DNA of 64,000 nt. Source: Hoeflea ulvae. GTDB taxonomy: Bacteria > Pseudomonadota > Alphaproteobacteria > Rhizobiales > Rhizobiaceae. Shown here one piece after another: positions 9,064-17,342 of the stretch. The stretch is from contig NZ_JAOVZQ010000001.1 of NCBI RefSeq assembly GCF_026619435.1, positions 2,239,501 through 2,303,500 on the forward strand, written 5' to 3'. Below the pieces are notes generated by a model. It had not been told where the DNA came from, did not search any database, and saw only the letters and a program-made list of their open reading frames with translations. The position numbers were made by a program, and so were the translations under genes. The stretch's first letter is position 1. Every line of letters begins with the position of its first letter.

Positions 9064-11361
9064 ATGAACATCGCGACACCGAAATTTGGCGTGGGCGCGT
9101 CCGCCTTGCGCAAGGAGGATCCCAAGCTGATCCGCGGCGAGGGGGCCTTTACCGACGATATCCGCGCCGAGGGCGAATTGCGCGGTTTCGTGCTGCGCTC
9201 GCCCTATGCCGCCGCACGGTTCACGATCAACGACCTGGAGACCGCGCGCGCCAGTGACGGCGTCCATCTGGTGCTGACTGCGCCAGATGTCGCCCATCTC
9301 GGTCCGGTGATCTGCCAGACGCCGCTGAAACAGCCCGACGGGACCCGGCATGCACTCAAGCACACGCCGCTCCTGTGTGACGGCGAGGTGCGCCATGTCG
9401 GCGATGCGGTGGCCTTCATCGTCGCCGAAACGCTGGTCCAGGCCCAGGATGCGGCGGAACTTATCGATATCGACTGGCAGATGGGCGAGGCCCATGCCGA
9501 GCTTGCCACGGCTCTCGAAGAGGGCCGCCCGCTGGTCTGGCCCGATCTCGGCACAAACCAGGCCTTTCTGTACCAGGTCGGCAATGCCGAGGCGACGGAC
9601 GCGGCCTTTGCCGCAGCCGAGCATGTGACCACCATCAGTTTCATCAACAACCGGCTGGTGTCCAACTACATGGAAACCCGCGCCTGCCTGGCCGAGTGGG
9701 ACGCAGCTGAAGCCAGGTTCACGCTGACGCTGGGATCGCAGGGCGTTCACGGCATCCGCCGCACCCTTGCCCGGGATGTCTTCGGCATGGATGTCGAGGC
9801 GTTTCGGGTGATCACCCGCGATGTCGGCGGCGGGTTCGGCACCAAGTCGTTCAACTATCGCGAATATCCGCTGTCGCTGGAAGCCGCGCGCCAGCTCGGC
9901 CGACCGGTCAAATGGGTGGCCGACCGCACCGAGCATTTCCTTGCCGACGCCCATGGCCGCGACCATCAGGTGACCGCCTCGCTGGCCATGGACAAGGATG
10001 GCCGGATCACCGGGTTGCGCGCCGATCTGCTTGCCAATATGGGCGGCTATCTGAGCCAGTTCGGCCCCTTCGTCCCGACATTCGGCGGCTCGATGGCCAC
10101 CGGCGTCTATGACATTGCCAATCTCGATTTCAGATTGCGCGGTGTGTACACCCATACCACGCCGGTCGACGCCTATCGCGGCGCCGGGCGTCCCGAAGCA
10201 GCATTTCTGATCGAGCGGCTGATCGATGCCGCAGCGCGCGAGCTGGACATGCCCGCCGCCGAACTCCGCCGCCGCAATTTTATCCGCCCGGAGCAGTTTC
10301 CCTATGCCACCCAAGGCGGCCGCATCTATGATGTCGGCGAGTTTGACGGCCATATGACCCGCGCCCTGGAAAAGGCCGATGCGGACCAGTTCGACGACCG
10401 GGCGGAACAGGCAAGGTCCCGCGGCAAGCTGCGCGGTCTGGGCGTTGCGGTCTATATCGAGGCCTGCGCATTTGCAGGCTCCGAACCGGCCAGGCTGACG
10501 CTGGACGCCGATGGCGGCATCACGCTCTATATCGGCACCCAGACCAACGGCCAGGGCCATGCCACGGCCTACAGCCAGTTCATCGCCGATGTGATCGGCA
10601 TCGATTTCGACAGGATCACCGTGCGTCAGGGCGATACCGATGAGCTGGCCAATGGCGGCGGCACCGGCGGGTCGCGCTCGATCCCGCTCGGCGGCGTTTC
10701 GGTGTCGGCGGCGTCCGAGGTTCTGGCCGACAAGATGAAGAAGCTTGCCGCCGATGAGCTGGAAGCGTCACCGTCGGACATCGAGCTGGTCGACGGGGCC
10801 GCGCGCATTGTCGGCACCGACCGGGTGATGAGCTATGCCGATCTGGCCCGTGCCGCCAGCACCGAGGAGGACCGCACCGGGCTGGCCGACGTGGTGCAGG
10901 ACGAGGCGACCTATCCCAACGGCACCCATGTCTGCGAGCTGGAAATCGATCCGGATACCGGCCGGGTGGAGATCGTCCGTTACACGATCGTCGATGATTT
11001 CGGCATGACGGTCAATCCGGTGCTGCTGCTTGGACAGATCCATGGCGGCGTCGTTCAGGGCATCGGCCAGTGTCTGAGTGAAGGCGTGGTCTATTCCGAG
11101 GACGGCCAATTGCTCACCGCGAGCTTCATGGATTACGCCATGCCGCGCGCCGACGGCATGCCGTTCTTCGATTTCGAAACCCGCAACGTGCCCTCCACCA
11201 CCAATGCTATGGGCATCAAGGGGGCAGGCGAGGCGGCAACGATCGGCTCATGCCCTGCGGTGATGAACGCGCTTGTCGATGCGCTTGACCGCGTCCGCGG
11301 CGTGCGCCACATCGAAATGCCGGCAACCCCGCAACGGATCTGGGAGGCCTTGAACGGATGA
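9064..11361 (+). CDS. Xanthine dehydrogenase/aldehyde oxidase family molybdopterin-binding subunit
   Basis: A 765-residue large subunit of the molybdenum hydroxylase family (CoxL/XdhB type). It has the N-terminal MPT-family start (SALRKEDPKLIRGEG), a GGGFGTKS molybdopterin contact, AYRGAGRPEA where form I CO dehydrogenase carries the AYxCSFR loop, and GIKGAGEAATIG holding the catalytic Glu near the C-terminus. It is therefore not a form I CO dehydrogenase. The family normally works with a 2Fe-2S and an FAD subunit; neither is beside it, so partners must be elsewhere. The ATG at 9064 is chosen because the family homology begins there; an ATG at 9025 is also possible. Confidence 0.88.
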   Translation: MNIATPKFGVGASALRKEDPKLIRGEGAFTDDIRAEGELRGFVLRSPYAAARFTINDLETARASDGVHLVLTAPDVAHLGPVICQTPLKQPDGTRHALKHTPLLCDGEVRHVGDAVAFIVAETLVQAQDAAELIDIDWQMGEAHAELATALEEGRPLVWPDLGTNQAFLYQVGNAEATDAAFAAAEHVTTISFINNRLVSNYMETRACLAEWDAAEARFTLTLGSQGVHGIRRTLARDVFGMDVEAFRVITRDVGGGFGTKSFNYREYPLSLEAARQLGRPVKWVADRTEHFLADAHGRDHQVTASLAMDKDGRITGLRADLLANMGGYLSQFGPFVPTFGGSMATGVYDIANLDFRLRGVYTHTTPVDAYRGAGRPEAAFLIERLIDAAARELDMPAAELRRRNFIRPEQFPYATQGGRIYDVGEFDGHMTRALEKADADQFDDRAEQARSRGKLRGLGVAVYIEACAFAGSEPARLTLDADGGITLYIGTQTNGQGHATAYSQFIADVIGIDFDRITVRQGDTDELANGGGTGGSRSIPLGGVSVSAASEVLADKMKKLAADELEASPSDIELVDGAARIVGTDRVMSYADLARAASTEEDRTGLADVVQDEATYPNGTHVCELEIDPDTGRVEIVRYTIVDDFGMTVNPVLLLGQIHGGVVQGIGQCLSEGVVYSEDGQLLTASFMDYAMPRADGMPFFDFETRNVPSTTNAMGIKGAGEAATIGSCPAVMNALVDALDRVRGVRHIEMPATPQRIWEALNG

Positions 11362-11532
11362 TCCGCCACGCGTGGTCCATCAGCGCAACGCGGGTGGTTC
11401 ATCAGGTTTTTGATCGGACGGATGGTCGTCGATCGGGTTATGGTCCGACGCGCCGGCAAACGCCGCCGAAACACACGCCAAACATGATCTGCGGGCCTTG
11501 CCGTTCCACTGATCAGTCATGAAAGAGGTCAT

Positions 11533-12519
11533 GTGACCGAAAGCCCACACCCTGTCACCACGCCGGCCGGACAGCAGCCATCGGCTGTATCGCCGACCGG
11601 TTCGCCGATGGTCGGGATCGCGCTCAAGGTCGCCTCGGTGACGGTGTTCGTCACCATGTCGACGCTGATCAAGGCCTCGGGAGAAGGCATCCCCGCAGGC
11701 CAGATCGTGTTCTTCCGCTCGGCCTTTGCCATGGTGCCGATCCTCATCTTCCTGGCGCTGCGCGGCCAGCTCGTGACCGCCTGGGGCACCGCGAATCCGA
11801 TGTCGCATTTCGGTCGGGGACTGGTCGGCGTCACCGCCATGTCGCTCGGGTTTTACGGCATCATGCGCCTGCCCTTGCCCGACGCGATCGCCATCGGCTA
11901 CGCCATGCCGCTGTTGACGGTGGTGTTCGCCGCCCTGTTTCTGGGGGAAAAGGTCAGGATCTTCCGCTGGTCTGCGGTGGCCGTCGGTCTCGGCGGCGTG
12001 CTGATCATCACCTGGCCGCGGCTGAGCCTGTTCGGCGACAGTTTCGGCTCCAGTGAAGCACAAGGGGCGCTGGCGGTGCTCGCATCCGCGACACTGGGCG
12101 CCACGGCGATGATCCTGGTGCGCAAGCTGGTGCTGACCGAGCGGACGCCCACCATCGTGCTCTATTTCTCGCTGACGGCCACGCTGCTGTCGCTGGCCTC
12201 GCTGCCCTTCGGCTGGGTTGTCCCGGACTGGCAGTCGCTGGCGCTGATGACGCTGGCGGGATTTTGCGGCGGGCTCGGGCAGATCCTGCTGACCCAGAGC
12301 TACCGGCATGCCGAGGTCTCGACCATCGCGCCCTTCGAGTACAGCTCGATCGTGCTGGGTATCCTGATCGGCTATTTCATCTTCGGCGATGTGCCGACCT
12401 GGACCATGCTGACCGGGACGACAATCGTCGTCGGCGCCGGGATCTTCGTCATCCTGCGCGAGCATTCCCTCGGCCTCGAACGCAAGGCCCAGCGCAAGCT
12501 GGTGACGCCGCAGGGCTGA
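11533..12519 (+). CDS. DMT-superfamily (EamA) transporter
   Basis: A 328-residue inner-membrane protein with about ten hydrophobic segments in two EamA repeats, a layout typical of drug/metabolite exporters. It has a short cytosolic N-terminus rich in Pro, Ser and Thr. The GTG at 11533 is used because AGAGG lies 5-9 bases upstream. Substrate cannot be assigned. It is a single gene; the following uspA has its own regulatory site. Confidence 0.85.
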   Translation: MTESPHPVTTPAGQQPSAVSPTGSPMVGIALKVASVTVFVTMSTLIKASGEGIPAGQIVFFRSAFAMVPILIFLALRGQLVTAWGTANPMSHFGRGLVGVTAMSLGFYGIMRLPLPDAIAIGYAMPLLTVVFAALFLGEKVRIFRWSAVAVGLGGVLIITWPRLSLFGDSFGSSEAQGALAVLASATLGATAMILVRKLVLTERTPTIVLYFSLTATLLSLASLPFGWVVPDWQSLALMTLAGFCGGLGQILLTQSYRHAEVSTIAPFEYSSIVLGILIGYFIFGDVPTWTMLTGTTIVVGAGIFVILREHSLGLERKAQRKLVTPQG

Positions 12520-12576
12520 CCGGTTTTCGCACGAATGGGCCGTTTTCCGCCCGTATTTCCCCGGTTCCGATGGCAC

Positions 12577-12590
12577 TTGATCACGATCAA
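12577..12590 (+). promoter_or_regulatory. FNR/FixK-type box upstream of the universal stress protein gene
   Basis: TTGAT-CACG-ATCAA is an exact match to the TTGAT-N4-ATCAA anaerobox recognised by FNR, FixK and FnrN proteins. Its centre is 110 bases upstream of the ATG at 12694. If it acts at -41.5, transcription would start near 12625, with a weak -10 (TCTGAT, 12613-12618). This predicts induction at low oxygen. Confidence 0.7.
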
Positions 12591-12693
12591 GGCAGGCCGC
12601 ACCGCATTCATGTCTGATGATCGGGCTGTCATGCTGTTCTCGGCGCAGTCGGGCGCCGGACCGGAATCCGGCGGAAATTGAGGAGACCCCGTC

Positions 12694-13107
12694 ATGTTCA
12701 AGCACATCATGGTTCCCGTGGATCTTGATCACGCCGACCAACTCGACAAGGCGCTCGCCGCCGCAGCCGATCTCGCCCGGCTTTACAGTGCCTCCGTGAC
12801 CGTCGCGGGTGTGGCCAGTTCGGCGCCGGGCAAGAGTGCCCACAACCCGGCCGAATACCAGGTCCGGCTGCAGGATTTCGCCCAGGCCCAGACTGAAAAA
12901 CACGGCGTGACCTTCATGCCGCTTGCCGTGACATCGCATGATCCGGCTGTCGATCTCGACATCAGACTCAAGCAGGCGGCCGAAGAGACCGGCACCGATC
13001 TGGTGGTAATGGCCTCGCATGTGCCAAGCTTCCGAGACCATTTCTTCGGGTCCAATGCCGGCTACCTCGCCACCCATATGCGCATCTCGGTCTTCGTCGT
13101 GCGTTGA
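12694..13107 (+). CDS. Universal stress protein (UspA family)
   Basis: A 137-residue single-domain Usp protein. It opens with the family strand FKHIMVPVDLDHADQLDKAL and ends with the GSNAGYLATHM loop and SVFVVR strand; the family ATP-binding pattern is G-x2-G-x9-G-S/T, here only partly kept. AGGAGA sits upstream of the ATG. The FNR/FixK-type box at 12577 suggests low-oxygen expression, as reported for several rhizobial Usp genes. It is convergent with the MFS gene at 13139. Confidence 0.9.
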   Translation: MFKHIMVPVDLDHADQLDKALAAAADLARLYSASVTVAGVASSAPGKSAHNPAEYQVRLQDFAQAQTEKHGVTFMPLAVTSHDPAVDLDIRLKQAAEETGTDLVVMASHVPSFRDHFFGSNAGYLATHMRISVFVVR

Positions 13108-13138
13108 CGCCGTCAGACCACCGGATGGTCCTGCCTGC

Positions 13139-14434
13139 TCAGGCCTGGGTCTCCGGTGCATCGGCGTCGGCGTCTTCCGTTTCGCTTGCTTCGCCATAGG
13201 TGGGATCGGAGCGCGGATCGAGTTCGGCGCTCTGCGGCGTCAGGTCGGGCATCGCCGCCATCGGCAGGAAGTCGGACCGCATTTCCTCCGGCGGCTGCTC
13301 ACGGCGGCTGATGCGCCAGGCGGCGTGGCCGGAATAGGCGGCAAAACAGATGGCGATCACCACAAACAGGGCGTGCGGTCCGAACCAGTCCATCGCCGCA
13401 CCGGTGATCAGCGGCCCGATCATGGTGGCCACGCCATAAGTGATCATCAGCCCGCTGGAGACTTCAACGAACTCGTCGGGTTCGGCATGGTCATTGGCAT
13501 GCGCGACATTGAGCGAATAGATCGGCAGCAGCACGGTTCCCAGAAACAGCATGCCGGCAAAGAAGATGATCCGGTTGTCCACCCCGAAGGTCACGGTGAT
13601 CGCGCAGGCGAGAATGCCGATGAGACCGGCAAAGATCATCACCCTGCGGCGGTCCATCCGGTCGGAAATGCGGCCCAGCGGATACTGGAAGATCGCGCCG
13701 CCGACCATGGCGATCGCCAGCATGGTGGCGCCCTCGGCCGTCGAGAGCCCCAGCTTGGTGGCATAGACCGGTCCGAGCCCGCCCCAGGCGCTGGCGATCA
13801 GGCCCGCAAGCAGGGTGCCGATGACGGCTGCCGGAGACCGCCGGTAGAGCGCGGGCACATCGAATTTGACCTGGGTCAGCGGCTGCGGCGACTGCGCGCT
13901 GGAAAGCAGCGTCGGCATCACCGCCATCGAGCAGATCAGGGTGCACAGCATGAACAGCGTAGGGCCGCTCGGATCGCCGAAGGGAACGATATATTGCCCG
14001 ACCATCACCGCCGACATGCTGACCATCATGTAGACCGAGAACAGCGCGCCGCGGTTTTCATTGCTGACCTTCTCGTTGAGCCAGCTTTCGATGATCATGT
14101 AGGCGCCGGCGATCGAGAAACCGGCCATGGCGCGCGTCAGCACCCAGACGGTGGGATGCACCACCAGCGTATGCAGCAGGTAGGACATGGCCATGATGGT
14201 GGTCAGCGCGCCGAACACCCGCACATGGCCGACCTTGAGCACGAGCCTTGGGGTGATGATGCAGCTCACGGTAAAGGCGATGGCGTAGCCGGTCGCAATC
14301 AGGGAAATCGCGAAGGTCGACCAGCCCTCGGCCACCGCCCTGACCGGGATCAGATAGCCCGACAGACCCATGGCGGTGAGCAGAAAAAAGGTTGATAGCA
14401 GCAGCGACGCCACCGATCGAACGGACTGGATCAT
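13139..14434 (-). CDS. MFS transporter (YcaD-like)
   Basis: A 431-residue inner-membrane carrier with about 12 hydrophobic segments and a soluble acidic C-terminal tail of about 50 residues. GRISDRMDRRRVMI is the MFS cytoplasmic loop between segments 2/3 or 8/9. The layout and the late motif GLMITYGVATMIGPL resemble the YcaD group, whose substrate is not established. The ATG at 14434 has an AGGAAAG ribosome site; a TTG at 14461 would extend it by nine residues without one. Confidence 0.83.
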   Translation of the reverse strand: MIQSVRSVASLLLSTFFLLTAMGLSGYLIPVRAVAEGWSTFAISLIATGYAIAFTVSCIITPRLVLKVGHVRVFGALTTIMAMSYLLHTLVVHPTVWVLTRAMAGFSIAGAYMIIESWLNEKVSNENRGALFSVYMMVSMSAVMVGQYIVPFGDPSGPTLFMLCTLICSMAVMPTLLSSAQSPQPLTQVKFDVPALYRRSPAAVIGTLLAGLIASAWGGLGPVYATKLGLSTAEGATMLAIAMVGGAIFQYPLGRISDRMDRRRVMIFAGLIGILACAITVTFGVDNRIIFFAGMLFLGTVLLPIYSLNVAHANDHAEPDEFVEVSSGLMITYGVATMIGPLITGAAMDWFGPHALFVVIAICFAAYSGHAAWRISRREQPPEEMRSDFLPMAAMPDLTPQSAELDPRSDPTYGEASETEDADADAPETQA

Positions 14435-14630
14435 GGCGGCTTTCCTGTCAACGGAGCGCAACCCGGCTGCCCCGGTTGCTGTCCGGATCAGTCAGGCGCG
14501 GTTGTAATTGCGATTCCTTGCACAGACCTTCTCACACCCGATTGCGACGCAAAGGCCCGATTGCGACGCAGCACGAGAATAAATGCGAAGCGCCGTGGTC
14601 CCGTGCATCGTCTGCGAACAACAGGATGCC

Positions 14631-15568
14631 TTACCCGGCCTTGAGCTGTTCGATCCGGGCCTGCAGCGACAGCAGGTCCATCCAGGCAAGCTGCTTTTGC
14701 GCCGGATATTTGAGCAGGTAGCCCGGATGCAGGGTCGGCAGCGCCGGGATGGTGCTGTCATTTGCCTTGTAGTCCATCCAGGTGCCGCGCACCGACAGGA
14801 TGCCCTCCTTGGTGCCCAGCAGCGACCGGCTGGCGACATTGCCGAGCATCACCACAATCTTCGGCGCCGCAAGTGCGACATGGCGCTCGATGAATGGGCG
14901 GCAGAGCTCGATTTCATGCGCAGCCGGGGTGCGGTTTCCCGGTGGCCGCCACGGAATCATGGTGGTGACATAGACCGTGTCGCGGTTGAGCCCGATGGCC
15001 GCCAGCATGCGGTCGAGCAATTGTCCCGGGCGTCCGACAAAGGGCGCGCCCTGGATGTCTTCCTCGCGGTCCGGCGCTTCGCCGATGAACATGATGTCGG
15101 CATCCGGATTGCCGTCGGCAAAGACCAGCGACTTGGCGCTGTGACGCAGATTGCAGCCGGTAAAGCCGTCAAGGGCAGCGCGCAGTTCGGCGATGGAACC
15201 GGCGGCGGCAGCCAGGCTCCGGGCGCTTTCAAAGGCGGCCTCGCCGGGGACTGTGAGTTGTGAAGCCTGCGGCGCCGGCGCCAGCGGCTGCGCGGCGATC
15301 TTGCGGCCGTGGGTCGCGGCAGCCGAGGGCTGGCCTGCGGCGTCCTGGCCGGCGGCAGCTTGATTGGGGGTGTTGGCTGTGCGCCTGCGACCGGGGCAAC
15401 GGTCCTGGGCTGGGCCTTGGCCCGGGCGCGCTCCTCGAGGATCTGCGCCGACTGGGCGAAGCGGTCGACAGGCGCATCCTCGCACAGATCGTCGACACCG
15501 CTGTCGGCATAAAAATGCAGAAGCGCCGCCAGCTCGGCCGAGTCCATTTCAAGTGCCATGCCTTCCAT
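14631..15568 (-). CDS. Uracil-DNA glycosylase, family 4-like, with an apparent frameshift
   Basis: The catalytic part (frame ending at 14631) shows [29 protein letters not shown] and [10 protein letters not shown], motifs of the family-4 glycosylase found beside DNA polymerase in alphaproteobacteria. The N-terminal part ([20 protein letters not shown], start near 15568) is in another frame. The switch falls in a Pro/Ala-rich linker, most simply explained by one base missing in the C5 run at 15366-15370 (G5 on the + strand). Only two of the four Fe-S cysteines of classic family 4 remain. The start codon is uncertain (ATG at 15568, 15559 or 15547). It excises uracil from DNA if functional. See the findings for decay versus sequencing error. 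Confidence 0.75.
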
Positions 15569-15661
15569 GGGGCCGTTCTACCCGATGGCGATTGCAGTGG
15601 GAAGAGGCACAGGCGCCCCGGTCCACCGTGCCGTTCATTACGCATCCCCGGGCACTTGAAT

Positions 15662-15689
15662 ATTCTTTCATTCCATGGAATATAAGAAT
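15662..15689. promoter_or_regulatory. 28-bp imperfect palindrome, likely ArsR operator
   Basis: ATTCTT (15662-15667) and AAGAAT (15684-15689) flank the perfect palindrome ATTCCATGGAAT (15670-15681), all sharing one centre between 15675 and 15676. Only the two base pairs between the blocks mismatch. The site ends two bases before the arsR-type start at 15691, and its size fits the paired inverted repeats bound by ArsR/SmtB dimers. Autorepression is the natural reading. Confidence 0.6.
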
Positions 15690-15690
15690 T

Positions 15691-16017
15691 ATGGAAATGA
15701 ATGCTGCAATCAAGGTCTTTTCGGTGCTCGCCCATGAGGGGCGCGTGCTGCTGCTGCAATCCCTGGTCCGGGCCGGTCAACAGGGCGCGTCGGTGGGCGC
15801 GCTGGCGGCAAGTGTCGACCAGAATCTCAAGACCGTGTCGGCGCAATTGCAACTGATGGCCGATGCCGGGCTGGTCAGCGTCCGCCGCGAGGGCAAGCAG
15901 ATGATCTACAGCGCGCATTACGACACGCTCGGATCGCTCTTTGCCTTCATCATGCATGATTGCTGCGGCGGACATCAGGATCTGCGCCGGAGAGTGCAGC
16001 GAGCCTGCGCATGCTGA
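15691..16017 (+). CDS. ArsR-family regulator with C-terminal cysteine pairs
   Basis: A 108-residue winged-helix repressor. The core (FSVLAHEGRVLLLQSL, then helix-turn-helix SVDQNLKTVSAQLQLM, then wing VRREGKQMIY) fits ArsR/SmtB. The tail ends with C91-C92-GGH and C106-A-C108. A C-terminal cysteine cluster is how Acidithiobacillus ferrooxidans ArsR senses As(III), so a thiophilic metal or metalloid signal is likely; the helix-3 CxC of classic ArsR is absent. The ATG at 15691 directly follows the operator-like palindrome. Its stop overlaps the start of the ATP-grasp gene at 16011, so the two are translationally coupled. Confidence 0.85.
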   Translation: MEMNAAIKVFSVLAHEGRVLLLQSLVRAGQQGASVGALAASVDQNLKTVSAQLQLMADAGLVSVRREGKQMIYSAHYDTLGSLFAFIMHDCCGGHQDLRRRVQRACAC

Positions 16018-17282
16018 CCCCGGCGACAGGGCCCGCCTGCTGCGGGGAGACGCCGGTGGCGGCCATCAACAGCCTGTGCCATTGCCTGGCATATGAAGCC
16101 GAACAGCGCCGCGCCCGCGTGGCTGCCGGCAGTCAGAACCCGCAGATGCCAGCCCTGCTGGCACAGCGGCCCGGGCTTTTTGCAGGCACCGCCGTGTTCC
16201 CGGCCCGCGACGATTACCGGCAAATGGCGCAACTGGTCGAGGCGGTGACCCGGATCACCGCAACCGGAGCCTATCAGGCGGTCGTGCAGGCCCGTGATCC
16301 CGCAATCGACCTGACTCGCCAGCGGGCGAGTCACGGCCTGCTGATGGGGTATGATTTTCACCTCTCTGCCGCCGGGCCGCGGCTGATCGAGATCAACACC
16401 AATGCCGGCGGCGCCTTTCTCACCAAGCCCTTTGTCGATGCCGGATCGGACTGCGCGCCGCTCGAATCCCACAGTCCGGATTTTGACGAGGCCCGGCTCC
16501 AGGAACGGCTGGTGTCGATGGTCCTGCAGGAATGGGTTTCCATCCGTCCGGGTGAGCCGCTTCGCGCGCTCGCCATTGTCGATGAAGACCCCGAGACACA
16601 ATATCTCTATCCCGACATGCTGCTGGCCGCGGAACTGCTCAACGCTCGCGGCATTCGCACGGTCATTGCTGCCCCGTCGGATCTCGATTACCGCGACGGC
16701 AGGCTGTGGCTCGGCGGCGAGGTCATTGACATGGTCTACAACCGGCTGACCGATTTCAGGCTCGAGGCAAGATCCAGCACGGCCTTGCGGCAGGCCTATC
16801 TTGAGGACGGCGCGGTGGTCTCGCCATCGCCGCGCCATCACGCGCTCTATGCCGACAAGCGCAATCTCGTGATCCTCGGAGGCGGCGAGGGGGCGCCCGG
16901 CGCGCTTGGCGCGGAACTTTGCGCGATGATCCCGCAGACCAGCACGCTTTCCGCCATCGACCCGGCGCTGGCCTGGAAGACGCGCAAGACGATGTTCGTC
17001 AAGCCCTCGGATGGCTATGGCAGCCGGGCGGCCTATCGTGGCGACAAGCTGACAAAGCGTGTGTGGAAATCCATTCTGGCGGGGAACTACGTCGCCCAGC
17101 AATATGTTGCGCCCAGCTATCGCGGCCTGGTGGTCGACGGCGTGAAGCTGCGGCTCAAATTCGACATCCGGCTTTATGCCTATGCCGGCCAGCCGCTGTT
17201 TCCGGTGGCGCGGATCTATGCGGGGCAGACCACCAATTTCCGCACGCCGGGCGGCGGACTGGCACCGGTGGTTCTGGTCTGA
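16011..17282 (+). CDS. Unassigned ATP-grasp-type protein coupled to an ArsR regulator
   Basis: A 423-residue protein I cannot name. The C-terminal third has ATP-grasp features: a Lys in FVKPSDGYGSRAAYRG (about 329-344), QQYVAPS (363-369), LKFDIRLYAYAG (382-393) and a terminal NFRTPGGG loop (409-416) that would bind Mg-ATP. The middle carries LIEINTNAGGAFL (125-137) and MVYNRLTDF (241-249), reminiscent of peptide or amide ligases of the glutathionylspermidine-synthase kind. Four cysteines (10, 11, 23, 25) crowd the N-terminus. There is no signal peptide. The ATG at 16011 overlaps the arsR stop by seven bases. A role in making a thiol or amide ligand for metalloid stress is inference only. Confidence 0.7.
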   Translation: MLTPATGPACCGETPVAAINSLCHCLAYEAEQRRARVAAGSQNPQMPALLAQRPGLFAGTAVFPARDDYRQMAQLVEAVTRITATGAYQAVVQARDPAIDLTRQRASHGLLMGYDFHLSAAGPRLIEINTNAGGAFLTKPFVDAGSDCAPLESHSPDFDEARLQERLVSMVLQEWVSIRPGEPLRALAIVDEDPETQYLYPDMLLAAELLNARGIRTVIAAPSDLDYRDGRLWLGGEVIDMVYNRLTDFRLEARSSTALRQAYLEDGAVVSPSPRHHALYADKRNLVILGGGEGAPGALGAELCAMIPQTSTLSAIDPALAWKTRKTMFVKPSDGYGSRAAYRGDKLTKRVWKSILAGNYVAQQYVAPSYRGLVVDGVKLRLKFDIRLYAYAGQPLFPVARIYAGQTTNFRTPGGGLAPVVLV

Positions 17283-17284
17283 GC

Positions 17285-17317
17285 AATAAAAAACGCCCGG
17301 GAACAGGTCCCGGGCGT
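17285..17317 (-). terminator. Rho-independent terminator of the rpsF-rplI operon
   Basis: A perfect 10-bp stem (ACGCCCGGGA at 17293-17302 with TCCCGGGCGT at 17308-17317) around a 5-base loop is followed, on the minus strand, by TTTTTTATT. It lies 26 bases past the rplI stop and ends two genes that converge here. Confidence 0.9.
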
Positions 17318-17342
17318 CCAGATCAGGCGGCAGCAATCAGTC

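Noticed and set aside
10141..10200. Form I CO dehydrogenase identity for the molybdenum subunit
   Set aside because: The loop reads AYRGAGR and lacks the Cys-containing AYxCSFR motif that defines form I CoxL.
9049..10560. A long minus-strand open frame inside the molybdenum-enzyme gene
   Set aside because: It is antisense to clear family homology and reflects the codon bias of GC-rich DNA; the same holds for long antisense frames at 13019-14395, 15975-17336, 21715-22785, 26024-27052, 30278-31906, 42921-44690 and 50222-52369.
11362..11532. Repeated GATCGGGT/GATCGG-type words near 11413-11440 as a small repeat array
   Set aside because: The copies are short, irregular and match the general GATCGG richness of this genome; they do not form CRISPR-like units.
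15260..15400. Programmed frameshifting in the uracil-DNA glycosylase gene
   Set aside because: There is no slippery heptamer with a downstream structure or internal Shine-Dalgarno; a missing base in a homopolymer explains it more simply.
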